Assembly (NCBI GenBank): GCA_946894095.1
Contig: OX335644.1
Span: 21,681,595 to 21,745,594, forward strand
DNA: 64,000 nucleotides
Direction of reading: 5' to 3'
From: Incurvaria masculella
Lineage: Eukaryota; Arthropoda; Insecta; Lepidoptera; Incurvariidae
The position numbers and the translations under genes are program-made. The notes beneath the pieces are model-generated. The model saw only the letters and a list, made by a program, of their open reading frames with translations, had not been told where the DNA came from and made no database searches. Shown one piece after another: positions 38,627 through 51,344 of this stretch. The number at the start of each line of letters is the position of its first letter. Positions within the stretch are counted from its first letter, which is position 1.

Positions 38627-41600
38627 TGAGCGCACGAACCCCACCACGACGTGCCGTAGTAAAAACTGGTCAAGTGTGAAATCTTGGACTTAGAAAATGT
38701 CAAGTGACTGCAGAAGCCCCCTTGCTACTCTACTAACTACTAATATCAAACGACCGTCAGATATTTGCCGGCGACTCGCTAAAGCTACAAATTGGCCACA
38801 TAAGCGCACGCACCCCACCACGACGCGCCGTAGAAAAAACTGGTCAAGTGTGAAATCTTGGACTTAGAAAATGTCAAGTGACTGCAGAAGCCCCCTAGCT
38901 ACTCTACTACCTACTAATATCAAACGACCGTCAGATATTTGCCGGCGACTCGCTAAAGCTACAAATTGGCCACATAAGCGCACGCACCCCACCACGACGC
39001 GCCGTAGAAAAAACTGGTCAAGTGTGAAATGTTGGACTTAGAAAATGTCAAGTGACTGCAGAAGCCCCCTAGCTACTCTACTAACTACTAATATCAAACG
39101 ACCGTCAGATATTTGCCGGCGACTCGCTAAAGCTACAAATTGGCCACATAAGCGCACGCACCCCACCACGACGCGCCGTAGAAAAAACTGGTCAAGTGTG
39201 AAATGTTGGACTTAGAAAATGTCAAGTGACTGCAGAAGCCCCCTAGCTACTCTACTAACTACTAATATCAAACGACCGTCAAATATTTGCCGGCGACTCG
39301 CTAAAGCTACAAATTGGCCACATAAGCGCACGCACCCCACCACGACGCGCCGTAGAAAAAACTGGTCAAGTGTGAAATGTTGGACTTAGAAAATGTCAAG
39401 TGACTGCAGAAGCCCCCTAGCTACTCTACTAACTACTAATATCAAACGACCGTCAAATATTTGCCGGCGACTCGCTAAAGCTACAAATTGGCCACATAAG
39501 CGCACGCACCCCACCACGACGCGCCGTAGAAAAAACTGGTCAAGTGTGAAATCTTAGACTTAGAAAATGTCAAGTGACTGCAGAAGCCCCCTTGCTACTC
39601 TACTAACTACTAATATCAAACGACCGTCAGATATTTGCCGGCGACTCGCTAAAGCTACAAATTGGCCACATAAGCGCACGCACCCCACCACGACGCGCCG
39701 TAGAAAAAACTGGTCAAGTGTGAAATGTTGGACTTAGAAAATGTCAAGTGACTGCAGAAGCCCCCTAGCTACTCTACTAACTACTAATATCAAACGACCG
39801 TCAGATATTTGCCGGCGACTCGCTAAAGCTACAAATTGGCCACATAAGCGCACGCACCACACCACGACGCGCCGTAGAAAAAACTGGTCAAGTGTGAAAT
39901 CTTGGACTTAGAAAATGTCAAGTGACTGCAGAAGCCCCCTAGCTACTCTACTAACTACTAATATCAAACGACCGTCAAATATTTGCCGGCGACTCGCTAA
40001 AGCTACAAATTGGCCACATAAGCGCACGCACCCCACCACGACGCGCCGTAGAAAAAACTGGTCAAGTGTGAAATGTTGGACTTAGAAAATGTCAAGTGAC
40101 TGCAGAAGCCCCCTAGCTACTCTACTAACTACTAATATCAAACGACCGTCAAATATTTGCCGGCGACTCGCTAAAGCTACAAATTGGCCACATAAGCGCA
40201 CGCACCCCACCACGACGCGCCGTAGAAAAAACTGGTCAAGTGTGAAATGTTGGACTTAGAAAATGTCAAGTGACTGCAGAAGCCCCCTAGCTACTCTACT
40301 AACTACTAATATCAAACGACCGTCAAATATTTGCCGGCGACTCGCTAAAGCTACAAATTGGCCACATAAGCGCACGCACCCCACCACGACGCGCCGTAGA
40401 AAAAACTGGTCAAGTGTGAAATCTTAGACTTAGAAAATGTCAAGTGACTGCAGAAGCCCCCTTGCTACTCTACTAACTACTAATATCAAACGACCGTCAG
40501 ATATTTGCCGGCGACTCGCTAAAGCTACAAATTGGCCACATAAGCGCACGCACCCCACCACGACGCGCCGTAGAAAAAACTGGTCAAGTGTGAAATGTTG
40601 GACTTAGAAAATGTCAAGTGACTGCAGAAGCCCCCTAGCTACTCTACTAACTACTAATATCAAACGACCGTCAGATATTTGCCGGCGACTCGCTAAAGCT
40701 ACAAATTGGCCACATAAGCGCACGCACCACACCACGACGCGCCGTAGAAAAAACTGGTCAAGTGTGAAATCTTGGACTTAGAAAATGTCAAGTGACTGCA
40801 GAAGCCCCCTAGCTACTCTACTAACTACTAATATCAAACGACCGTCAAATATTTGCCGGCGACTCGCTAAAGCTACAAATTGGCCACATAAGCGCACGCA
40901 CCCCACCACGACGCGCCGTAGAAAAAACTGGTCAAGTGTGAAATGTTGGACTTAGAAAATGTCAAGTGACTGCAGAAGCCCCCTAGCTACTCTACTAACT
41001 ACTAATATCAAACGACCGTCAAATATTTGCCGGCGACTCGCTAAAGCTACAAATTGGCCACATAAGCGCACGCACCCCACCACGACGCGCCGTAGAAAAA
41101 ACTGGTCAAGTGTGAAATCTTAGACTTAGAAAATGTCAAGTGACTGCAGAAGCCCCCTTGCTACTCTACTAACTACTAATATCAAACGACCGTCAGATAT
41201 TTGCCGGCGACTCGCTAAAGCTACAAATTGGCCACATAAGCGCACGCACCCCACCACGACGCGCCGTAGAAAAAACTGGTCAAGTGTGAAATGTTGGACT
41301 TAGAAAATGTCAAGTGACTGCAGAAGCCCCCTAGCTACTCTACTAACTACTAATATCAAACGACCGTCAAATATTTGCCGGCGACTCGCTAAAGCTACAA
41401 ATTGGCCACATAAGCGCACGCACCCCACCACGACGCGCCGTAGAAAAAACTGGTCAAGTGTGAAATCTTGGACTTAGAAAATGTCAAGTGACTGCAGAAG
41501 CCCCCTAGCTACTCTACTAACTACTAATATCAAACGACCGTCAGATATTTGCCGGCGACTCGCTAAAGCTACAAATTGGCCACATAAGCGCACGCACCCC

Positions 41601-44600
41601 ACCACGACGCGCCGTAGAAAAAACTGGTCTAGTGTGAAATCTTGGACTTAGAAAATGTCGAGTGACTGCAGAAGCCCCCTAGCTACTCTATTAACTAGTA
41701 ATATCAAACGACCGTCAGATATTGGCCGGCGACTCGCTAAAGCTACAAATTTGCCACATAAGCGCACGCACCCCACCACGACGCGCCGTAGAAAAAACTG
41801 GTCAAGTGTGAAATGTTGGACTTAGAAAATGTCAAGTGACTGCAGAAGCCCCCTAGCTACTCTACTAACTACTAATATCAAACGACCGTCAGATATTTGC
41901 CGGCGACTCGCTAAAGCTACAAATTGGCCACATAAGCGCACGCACCCCACCACGACGTGCCGTAGTAAAAACTGGTCAAGTGTGAAATCTTGGACTTAGA
42001 AAATGTCAAGTGACTGCAGAAGCCCCCTTGCTACTCTACTAACTACTAATATCAAACGACCGTCAGATATTTGCCGGCGACTCGCTAAAGCTACAAATTG
42101 GCCACATAAGCGCACGCACCCCACCACGACGCGCCGTAGAAAAAACTGGTCAAGTGTGAAATCTTGGACTTAGAAAATGTCAAGTGACTGCAGAAGCCCC
42201 CTAGCTACTCTACTACCTACTAATATCAAACGACCGTCAGATATTTGCCGGCGACTCGCTAAAGCTACAAATTGGCCACATAAGCGCACGCACCCCACCA
42301 CGACGCGCCGTAGAAAAAACTGGTCAAGTGTGAAATGTTGGACTTAGAAAATGTCAAGTGACTGCAGAAGCCCCCTAGCTACTCTACTAACTACTAATAT
42401 CAAACGACCGTCAGATATTTGCCGGCGACTCGCTAAAGCTACAAATTGGCCACATAAGCGCACGCACCCCACCACGACGCGCCGTAGAAAAAACTGGTCA
42501 AGTGTGAAATGTTGGACTTAGAAAATGTCAAGTGACTGCAGAAGCCCCCTAGCTACTCTACTAACTACTAATATCAAACGACTGTCAAATATTTGCCGGC
42601 GACTCGCTAAAGCTACAAATTGGCCACATAAGCGCACGCACCCCACCACGACGCGCCGTAGAAAAAACTGGTCAAGTGTGAAATGTTGGACTTAGAAAAT
42701 GTCAAGTGACTGCAGAAGCCCCCTAGCTACTCTACTAACTACTAATATCAAACGACCGTCAAATATTTGCCGGCGACTCGCTAAAGCTACAAATTGGCCA
42801 CATAAGCGCACGCACCCCACCACGACGCGCCGTAGAAAAAACTGGTCAAGTGTGAAATCTTAGACTTAGAAAATGTCAAGTGACTGCAGAAGCCCCCTTG
42901 CTACTCTACTAACTACTAATATCAAACGACCGTCAGATATTTGCCGGCGACTCGCTAAAGCTACAAATTGGCCACATAAGCGCACGCACCCCACCACGAC
43001 GCGCCGTAGAAAAAACTGGTCAAGTGTGAAATGTTGGACTTAGAAAATGTCAAGTGACTGCAGAAGCCCCCTAGCTACTCTACTAACTACTAATATCAAA
43101 CGACCGTCAGATATTTGCCGGCGACTCGCTAAAGCTACAAATTGGCCACATAAGCGCACGCACCACACCACGACGCGCCGTAGAAAAAACTGGTCAAGTG
43201 TGAAATCTTGGACTTAGAAAATGTCAAGTGACTGCAGAAGCCCCCTAGCTACTCTACTAACTACTAATATCAAACGACCGTCAAATATTTGCCGGCGACT
43301 CGCTAAAGCTACAAATTGGCCACATAAGCGCACGCACCCCACCACGACGCGCCGTAGAAAAAACTGGTCAAGTGTGAAATGTTGGACTTAGAAAATGTCA
43401 AGTGACTGCAGAAGCCCCCTAGCTACTCTACTAACTACTAATATCAAACGACCGTCAAATATTTGCCGGCGACTCGCTAAAGCTACAAATTGGCCACATA
43501 AGCGCACGCACCCCACCACGACGCGCCGTAGAAAAAACTGGTCAAGTGTGAAATCTTAGACTTAGAAAATGTCAAGTGACTGCAGAAGCCCCCTTGCTAC
43601 TCTACTAACTACTAATATCAAACGACCGTCAGATATTTGCCGGCGACTCGCTAAAGCTACAAATTGGCCACATAAGCGCACGCACCCCACCACGACGCGC
43701 CGTAGAAAAAACTGGTCAAGTGTGAAATGTTGGACTTAGAAAATGTCAAGTGACTGCAGAAGCCCCCTAGCTACTCTACTAACTACTAATATCAAACGAC
43801 CGTCAAATATTTGCCGGCGACTCGCTAAAGCTACAAATTGGCCACATAAGCGCACGCACCCCACCACGACGCGCCGTAGAAAAAACTGGTCAAGTGTGAA
43901 ATCTTGGACTTAGAAAATGTCAAGTGACTGCAGAAGCCCCCTAGCTACTCTACTAACTACTAATATCAAACGACCGTCAGATATTTGCCGGCGACTCGCT
44001 AAAGCTACAAATTGGCCACATAAGCGCACGCACCCCACCACGACGCGCCGTAGAAAAAACTGGTCTAGTGTGAAATCTTGGACTTAGAAAATGTCGAGTG
44101 ACTGCAGAAGCCCCCTAGCTACTCTATTAACTAGTAATATCAAACGACCGTCAGATATTGGCCGGCGACTCGCTAAAGCTACAAATTTGCCACATAAGCG
44201 CACGCACCCCACCACGACGCGCCGTAGAAAAAACTGGTCAAGTGTGAAATGTTGGACTTAGAAAATGTCAAGTGACTGCAGAAGCCCCCTAGCTACTCTA
44301 CTAACTACTAATATCAAACGACCGTCAGATATTTGCCGGCGACTCGCTAAAGCTACAAATTGGCCACATAAGCGCACGCACCCCACCACGACGTGCCGTA
44401 GTAAAAACTGGTCAAGTGTGAAATCTTGGACTTAGAAAATGTCAAGTGACTGCAGAAGCCCCCTTGCTACTCTACTAACTACTAATATCAAACGACCGTC
44501 AGATATTTGCCGGCGACTCGCTAAAGCTACAAATTGGCCACATAAGCGCACGCACCCCACCACGACGCGCCGTAGAAAAAACTGGTCAAGTGTGAAATCT

Positions 44601-47600
44601 TGGACTTAGAAAATGTCAAGTGACTGCAGAAGCCCCCTAGCTACTCTACTACCTACTAATATCAAACGACCGTCAGATATTTGCCGGCGACTCGCTAAAG
44701 CTACAAATTGGCCACATAAGCGCACGCACCCCACCACGACGCGCCGTAGAAAAAACTGGTCAAGTGTGAAATGTTGGACTTAGAAAATGTCAAGTGACTG
44801 CAGAAGCCCCCTAGCTACTCTACTAACTACTAATATCAAACGACCGTCAGATATTTGCCGGCGACTCGCTAAAGCTACAAATTGGCCACATAAGCGCACG
44901 CACCCCACCACGACGCGCCGTAGAAAAAACTGGTCAAGTGTGAAATGTTGGACTTAGAAAATGTCAAGTGACTGCAGAAGCCCCCTAGCTACTCTACTAA
45001 CTACTAATATCAAACGACCGTCAAATATTTGCCGGCGACTCGCTAAAGCTACAAATTGGCCACATAAGCGCACGCACCCCACCACGACGCGCCGTAGAAA
45101 AAACTGGTCAAGTGTGAAATGTTGGACTTAGAAAATGTCAAGTGACTGCAGAAGCCCCCTAGCTACTCTACTAACTACTAATATCAAACGACCGTCAAAT
45201 ATTTGCCGGCGACTCGCTAAAGCTACAAATTGGCCACATAAGCGCACGCACCCCACCACGACGCGCCGTAGAAAAAACTGGTCAAGTGTGAAATCTTAGA
45301 CTTAGAAAATGTCAAGTGACTGCAGAAGCCCCCTTGCTACTCTACTAACTACTAATATCAAACGACCGTCAGATATTTGCCGGCGACTCGCTAAAGCTAC
45401 AAATTGGCCACATAAGCGCACGCACCCCACCACGACGCGCCGTAGAAAAAACTGGTCAAGTGTGAAATGTTGGACTTAGAAAATGTCAAGTGACTGCAGA
45501 AGCCCCCTAGCTACTCTACTAACTACTAATATCAAACGACCGTCAGATATTTGCCGGCGACTCGCTAAAGCTACAAATTGGCCACATAAGCGCACGCACC
45601 CCACCACGACGCGCCGTAGAAAAAACTGGTCAAGTGTGAAATCTTGGTCTTAGAAAATGTCAAGTGACTGCAGAAGCCCCCTTGCTACTCTACTAACTAC
45701 TAATATCAAACGACCGTCAGATATTGGCCGGCGACTCGCTAAAGCTACACATTGGCCACATAAGCGCACGCACCCCACCACGACGTGCCGTAGTAAAAAC
45801 TGGTCAAGTGTGAAATCTTGGACTTAGAAAATGTCAAGTGACTGCAGAAGCCCCCTTGCTACTCTACTAACTACTAATATCAAACGACCGTCAGATATTT
45901 GCCGGCGACTCGCTAAAGCTACAAATTGGCCACATAAGCGCACGCACCCCACCACGACGCGCCGTAGAAAAAACTGGTCAAGTGTGAAATCTTGGACTGA
46001 AAAAATATCAAGTGACTGCAGAAGCCCCCTAGCTACTCTACGTGCCGTAGTAAAAACTGGTCAAGTGTGAAATCTTGGACTTAGAAAATGTCAAGTGACT
46101 GCAGAAGCCCCCTTGCTACTCTACTAACTACTAATATCAAACGACCGTCAGATATTTGCCGGCGACTCGCTAAAGCTACAAATTGGCCACATAAGCGCAC
46201 GCACCCCACCACGACGCGCCGTAGAAAAAACTGGTCAAGTGTGAAATGTTGGACTTAGAAAATGTCAAGTGACTGCAGAAGCCCCCTAGCTACTCTACTA
46301 ACTACTAATATCAAACGACCGTCAGATATTTGCCGGCGACTCGCTAAAGCTACAAATTGGCCACATAAGCGCACGCACCCCACCACGACGCGCCGTAGAA
46401 AAAACTGGTCAAGTGTGAAATCTTGGTCTTAGAAAATGTCAAGTGACTGCAGAAGCCCCCTTGCTACTCTACTAACTACTAATATCAAACGACCGTCAGA
46501 TATTGGCCGGCGACTCGCTAAAGCTACACATTGGCCACATAAGCGCACGCACCCCACCACGACGTGCCGTAGTAAAAACTGGTCAAGTGTGAAATCTTGG
46601 ACTTAGAAAATGTCAAGTGACTGCAGAAGCCCCCTTGCTACTCTACTAACTACTAATATCAAACGACCGTCAGATATTTGCCGGCGACTCGCTAAAGCTA
46701 CAAATTGGCCACATAAGCGCACGCACCCCACCACGACGCGCCGTAGAAAAAACTGGTCAAGTGTGAAATCTTGGACTGAAAAAATATCAAGTGACTGCAG
46801 AAGCCCCCTAGCTACTCTACTAACTACTAATATCAAACGACCGTCAGATATTTGCCGGCGACTCGCTAAAGCTACAAATTGGCCACATAAGCGCACGCAC
46901 CCCACCACGACGCGCCGTAGAAAAAACTGGTCAAGTGTGAAATCTTGGACTGAAAAAATATCAAGTGACTGCAGAAGCCCCCTTGCTACTCTACTAACTA
47001 CTAATATCAAACGAACGTCAGATATTTGCCGGCGACTCGCTAAAGCTACAAATTGGCCACATAAGCGCACGCACCCCACCACGACGCGCCGTAGAAAAAA
47101 CTGGTCAAGTGTGAAATGTTGGACTTAGAAAATGTCAAGTGACTGCAGAAGCCCCCTAGCTACTCTACTAACTACTAATATCAAACGACCGTCAGATATT
47201 TGCCGGCGACTCGCTAAAGCTACAAATTGGCCACATAAGCGCACGCACCCCACCACGACGCGCCGTAGAAAAAACTGGTCAAGTGTGAAATGTTGGACTT
47301 AGAAAATGTCAAGTGACTGCAGAAGCCCCCTAGCTACTCTACTAACTACTAATATCAAACGACCGTCAGATATTTGCCGGCGACTCGCTAAAGCTACAAA
47401 TTGGCCACATAAGCGCACGCACCCCACCACGACGCGCCGTAGAAAAAACTGGTCAAGTGTGAAATGTTGGACTTAGAAAATGTCAAGTGACTGCAGAAGC
47501 CCCCTAGCTACTCTACTAACTACTAATATCAAACGACCGTCAGATATTTGCCGGCGACTCGCTAAAGCTACAAATTGGCCACATAAGCGCACGCACCCCA

Positions 47601-47800
47601 CCACGACGCGCCGTAGAAAAAACTGGTCAAGTGTGAAATCTTGGACTGAAAAAATATCAAGTGACTGCAGAAGCCCCCTTGCTACTCTACTACATGCACC
47701 CCGCCACGACGCGACACTGAAAAAAACTGGTCAAGTGTGAAATCATGGACTTAGAAAATGTCAAGTGACTGCAGAAGCTCCCTAGCCACTCTATCTATCT
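38627..47800. repeat. 174-bp satellite array, ~53 units, with higher-order repeats
   Basis: GTCAAGTGTGAAAT recurs every 174 bp from 38669 to 47626; the unit starting at 45977 is only 83 bp long. Diagnostic variants (GTTGGAC/CTTGGAC/CTTAGAC; CTAGCTAC/TTGCTAC; CAGATATT/CAAATATT; CACCCC/CACCAC) define a 14-unit (2436-bp) higher-order repeat. The variant with GTCTAGTG, GTCGAGTG and ATTAACTAG occurs only at 41627 and 44063, exactly 14 units apart. Within the first copy a 5-unit (870-bp) block is repeated (39191 and 40061). The array ends 47.69-47.80 kb in CATGCACCCCGCCACGACGC, as at 28.03 kb. Confidence 0.97.
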
Positions 47801-47830
47801 CTATCTCTTATTCTATACTCTTCCCCTTTT

Positions 47831-48300
47831 TAGGGTTCCGTACCTAAGCCTCCGTTGTCCGTCCGTCCGTCCGTTAGCGGGCTGCATGATATGTAGCCTA
47901 CCTTTCTGAGTAGAACCAGGCTAGACGTAGATACAAACCGCGAATCGATCGATTCGAATTATTTCTCAAGTTATAATAAATGCCAAGTAGCCCTTAAGTT
48001 AAGTTAAAAAAACCGGCCAAATGCGAGTCGCACACGAAGGGTTCCGTACCATAGTACAAGATTAAACAAAAAAATCAGGTTTTTTGTATGGGACCCCCCA
48101 TTAACTTTTATATTTTTTTAATTATCCCTATTTGTTGTTATAGCGGCAAAATAATTACACACTCTGAAAATTTCAGCTGCCTACCTATTACGGTTCATGA
48201 GATAATACAGCCCTGTGACAGACGGACGGACGGACGGACAGCGGAGGCTTAGTAATACGGTTCCGTTTTCACCCTTTGGGTACGGAACCCTAAAAAAATT
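47831..48300. mobile_element. GGGTTCCGT elements: partial (minus) and complete (plus)
   Basis: A minus-orientation fragment at 47831-47885 (GGGTTCCGTACC, GTCCGTCC run) is followed by a full plus copy at 48008-48295 with CGGCCAAATGCGAGTCGC at the left and ACGGAACCCTAAAAA at the right. Confidence 0.7.
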
Positions 48301-48680
48301 ATGGCCAAACGATGGTACAGCGCCTGGTATCGCGGCTTTGTGGCGTTGTCTCTCACCTCGCTCGGCCGGTCTATTAATTAGTTTTTTTTTCTTACCGTTT
48401 TCTCATGGAATTTTTTTGCTCAGCTTCCAAGGATAATACCCTTCCTAATGAGTTGGGCTATCAAATGCAAAAATATTTTTTCAAATCCGACCAGTGGTTC
48501 TAGAGATTATCGCGACCAAACAAACAAAAAATTAATCTCATTAGCTTTAAAATTAGTATGAAATTAGAATAGATGGTAATTAAAAAAATAATAATGATCA
48601 ATCACACAAGAAAACAGATTTTTTGTGTTTTGATGGTACGGAACGCTTCGTGTACGAGTCCAACTCGTACTGGCCGTTTT

Positions 48681-48750
48681 TTATATCATCGCGGCGATGC
48701 CGGAACACACTTTTCAAAGTGATACATTTTCATTAAATACGAAAAATGCC
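48681..48750 (+). other. Viral-block sequence remnant
   Basis: ATATCATCGCGGCGATGCCG and the following GGAACA plus ACGAAAAATGCC match 34786-34860 in order. This is the last trace of viral-block sequence I can see. Confidence 0.45.
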
Positions 48751-48779
48751 ATTGAAATTCTTCATTTACTTTCTTGGTC

Positions 48780-49180
48780 CATAGCATAGTAAACAATACT
48801 TAATATAAATCAAATATTTAAGACATTCAATATTAAAATCGAAATAAAAAAAACAATATCAAGCACATAATATTAAAAAAATTAATATAAAGCAAGGTCA
48901 GCCTAAAATCACGTATTGTAAAACATTCGAAATAAAGAATTTTATGTTAAAAAAATAAAACCGTTTAAAAGCATCTTTTCCTTACATATTCTTTGCAATC
49001 ATAAAATTTAATATTTAAAATCCTGGCATATAAAATTTCATAAAATGATGTCCAAAAATAATATTAAATAAAACATTAATATTAAATTAGTAGTCGATAT
49101 TAAAATCTTTAAATTATGTCACATTAAAAATGAATATGCTTAAAGTGTTAGAACTAAAATCCTTATTTACGATAAAATCG
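48780..49180. other. AT-rich stretch of irregular AATATTAAAATC-like repeats
   Basis: AATATTAAAAT-type words occur about ten times without fixed period. No gene. Confidence 0.45.
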
Positions 49181-49189
49181 TCCAATTAA

Positions 49190-49390
49190 GGCCCTGGCCA
49201 AATCGCAAAGTTTGACGAGGCATCCTATGTAAATTCGACGATTAGAAATTTCATTATTACAATAAATCATTATTACATAAAATACAATACAAATTGTAGA
49301 AACGGTGTCCATTTTCGAACTTTTTTTTTCGAAATGTAGAAATGTAAAAACAAATGGAAAGTTTATGCATTTTTGCGTACCACACGTACG
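49190..49390. repeat. Dispersed repeat, copy 1 (partner at 56622)
   Basis: AAGGCCCTGGCCAAATCGCA, GAAACGGTGTCCATTTTCGA and AAATGTAGAAATGTAAAA have counterparts in the same order at 56622-56875. Confidence 0.6.
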
Positions 49391-49404
49391 TAATGGTTCC
49401 GTGC

Positions 49405-49530
49405 GTACTTTGTGACGTCAATTTGCATTACTTTGATATTTCGTCCATACAAAATGTGTCAAAGTGACGTCACAAAGTACTACTTTTCGTTAGTCTTAGT
49501 TTCTGTTACGTCTATTTATCTCAGCCTAAG
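49405..49530. repeat. CRE-bearing hairpin element
   Basis: Half of the family seen at 2676-3395 and 15228-16567, with two TGACGTCA-type sites and the TCTATTTATCTCAGCC end. Confidence 0.65.
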
Positions 49531-49805
49531 AGAAAGCCTTATGAATATTCTGTGCTAAGCGCGAAACTTTTTCTGTCTGGGGTAGCCTTTATTCTCTCGC
49601 GGGAGCAGTGTGTACGAACTGCTACTGCATCGAGTAGCAGTGCGTGAAAAGTGTTGTTATCGCCTATGTTTGTAAAAATATTTATGAATTTACTAGGTAT
49701 TATTGGAATTAATCTCTGTCACTATTGCCGCTCTTATGTACAGGCTGCAACGATCAATACATTAATTGCGCCAACGTAATTTTCATGTTTTTCCAAGTAA
49801 AATAA

Positions 49806-50095
49806 AAACCGGTCAAGTGCGAGTCGGACCCGCACACGAAGGGTTCCGTGCCCATAGTAAGAGATTTAACACAAACAAATCACGTTTTTTGTATGGGAGC
49901 CCCCTTTTCTTTTTATTATTTTTCAATTTTACCTATTTTTGGTGTTATAGCGGCCAAATTAATACACACTCTGTGAAAATTTCAGCTGCCTAGCTATTAC
50001 GGTTCATGAGATACAGCCCCGTGACGAACGGACGGACGGACGGATGGACGGACGGACGGACAGCAGTGGCTCAGTAATAGGGTTCCGTTGGCACC
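49806..50095 (+). mobile_element. Complete GGGTTCCGT-family element
   Basis: Left module AAACCGGTCAAGTGCGAGTC; expanded GACGGACGG run near 50030; its right end is shortened after GGGTTCCGTTGGCACC. Confidence 0.65.
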
Positions 50096-50099
50096 ATGG

Positions 50100-51070
50100 G
50101 GGTTGAAATAGTTGAATTTTCAAATATTTCAACTTGCATGATATCTCTTGCTAACATAATTCGATCTAAACAGACGTTGAACAATTAGTTCCATAGTTGA
50201 AAAAGTTGAGCCATTTTACCAATGAAATATATGTATAAGTCAATGCATTTTACAGAAATGTTCGTCATTTCTTACTGTGATATTTTTTTTTCAATTGGGT
50301 ACTTTGTGGCACTACCATTTTATCATACCATTATATTTATTTCAATATTTAATATATTTTAGTTATAATAATAATCCAATGTGCAGCGCCACCTATTGCA
50401 TAATAGTGATAATATTATATGTTGTCATTGTTTTCTCGAATTACCGCTTTTTATGCTTTTTAGATAGTTGAACGCATATTTTTATTGCATGAATTCGAAT
50501 CTGTATGCATCACTGACACTTTAGATGCATCGCTGACGTTTCTGATTCGGATTCACCTCAGTAAATACTTTGAACCACGGTAGTTTGATCCAATAACACC
50601 TAAATTAGTGATTTTTTTATCCCATACAAACTTTGCAATGTCGTTTGCCATTGCAACGCCTGTAGAGAGTCTCGTTATCACATCCCGCAACGCGGGGTCA
50701 GAGGACAGTTTTTGCTTTCGAGCCAGTGGAAGCGTACCTGTGTGTGCTTTCAATACAGACGAGCACCGCGCCAACTCTATTCGTTTGACGGCAGAGCAAG
50801 CGGCGACAGCTAGTTTCGCAAATATATCAATAAATCTGCAACTATAAAATCCTTTCTATCATCGTTATGGCCTGCAGGCGCGTACCATTGCTACTTGCGA
50901 CGCACATAATACGATCACAGGTACGTCAAAACTGAGCTGAATGCTCAAGTCTGAGTTTCAGAAAAAAGGTCAGTCAGAAAAAAGCGGTGAACCACCGGAC
51001 ACTAAATATTGAAATGATTATACCAAAGATATTAACTCTGAAGTATTTGAGCGTGAACAACTTGGGAACA
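50100..51070. other. No supported gene
   Basis: AT-rich DNA. Overlapping frames on both strands at 50553-50847 (for example TPVESLVITSRNAGSEDSF on plus) share one GC-richer patch, but neither has splice sites or motifs that I can trust. Confidence 0.3.
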
Positions 51071-51089
51071 TAAATGTGGACTTTTTGGT

Positions 51090-51344
51090 TTCCTATTTTT
51101 ATTTGGGTGGCGGGCAAGGTTGACTTTGGCTGTTGCTGCTGATTGTACAATTCATATGCTGAGTATCGCAGGGTGTTCAGCGTTCCCACATCTCCTCTGT
51201 CGAGGTAGATCAAGATCTTCTCGCTAGCAGTTCCTACTTCCTCCTGGTAGGAGTTTGTTTCAAGGAAAATGCTGGCGAGGTCTATCCATTCCACTTCATC
51301 TTGCCCTGAGGTGGTGTCACACACACTGATGGCATGGACACGCA
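51090..51344 (-). CDS. Exon-like coding stretch, product unknown
   Basis: On the minus strand the acceptor CCTGTCTTTTGCAG leads into two bases and an open frame: RVHAISVCDTTSGQDEVEWI, DLASIFLETNSYQEEVGTAS, EKILIYLDRGDVGTLNTLRY. Composition and balanced codons look like a real globular protein. No donor is certain; the frame stays open to 50974 but loses protein-like character after about 51090. It could be a host exon or part of an old element. Confidence 0.4.

Larger units (their letters stand above)
18100..48750. other. Decayed, duplicated endogenous large-DNA-virus block
   Basis: This region differs from both flanks. It is richer in GC and CpG in its coding parts and holds virus-type genes without introns (DNA polymerase B, ribonucleotide reductase R1), repeated small-gene families and large internal duplications. 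Pol plus R1 fits nudiviruses, hytrosaviruses, nimaviruses or filamentous viruses of arthropods; the family cannot be fixed here. Almost every recognisable gene carries stops, frameshifts or deletions, and host retroelements interrupt it. The edges are estimates: the left from the start of the GC-rich region, the right from the last copy of the CATCGCGGCGATG motif. Confidence 0.6.

Noticed and set aside
46603..47128. Open frames of 159-172 aa on both strands in the array
   Set aside because: 174 is divisible by three, so any frame open in one unit stays open. Most units have an in-frame TAG (GACTTAGAA); only units reading GACTGAAAAAA escape it. This is not a repeat protein.
38627..47800. CRISPR-like regularly spaced repeats
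   Set aside because: The whole 174-bp unit is repeated with no variable spacers, in an animal genome. It is a satellite.
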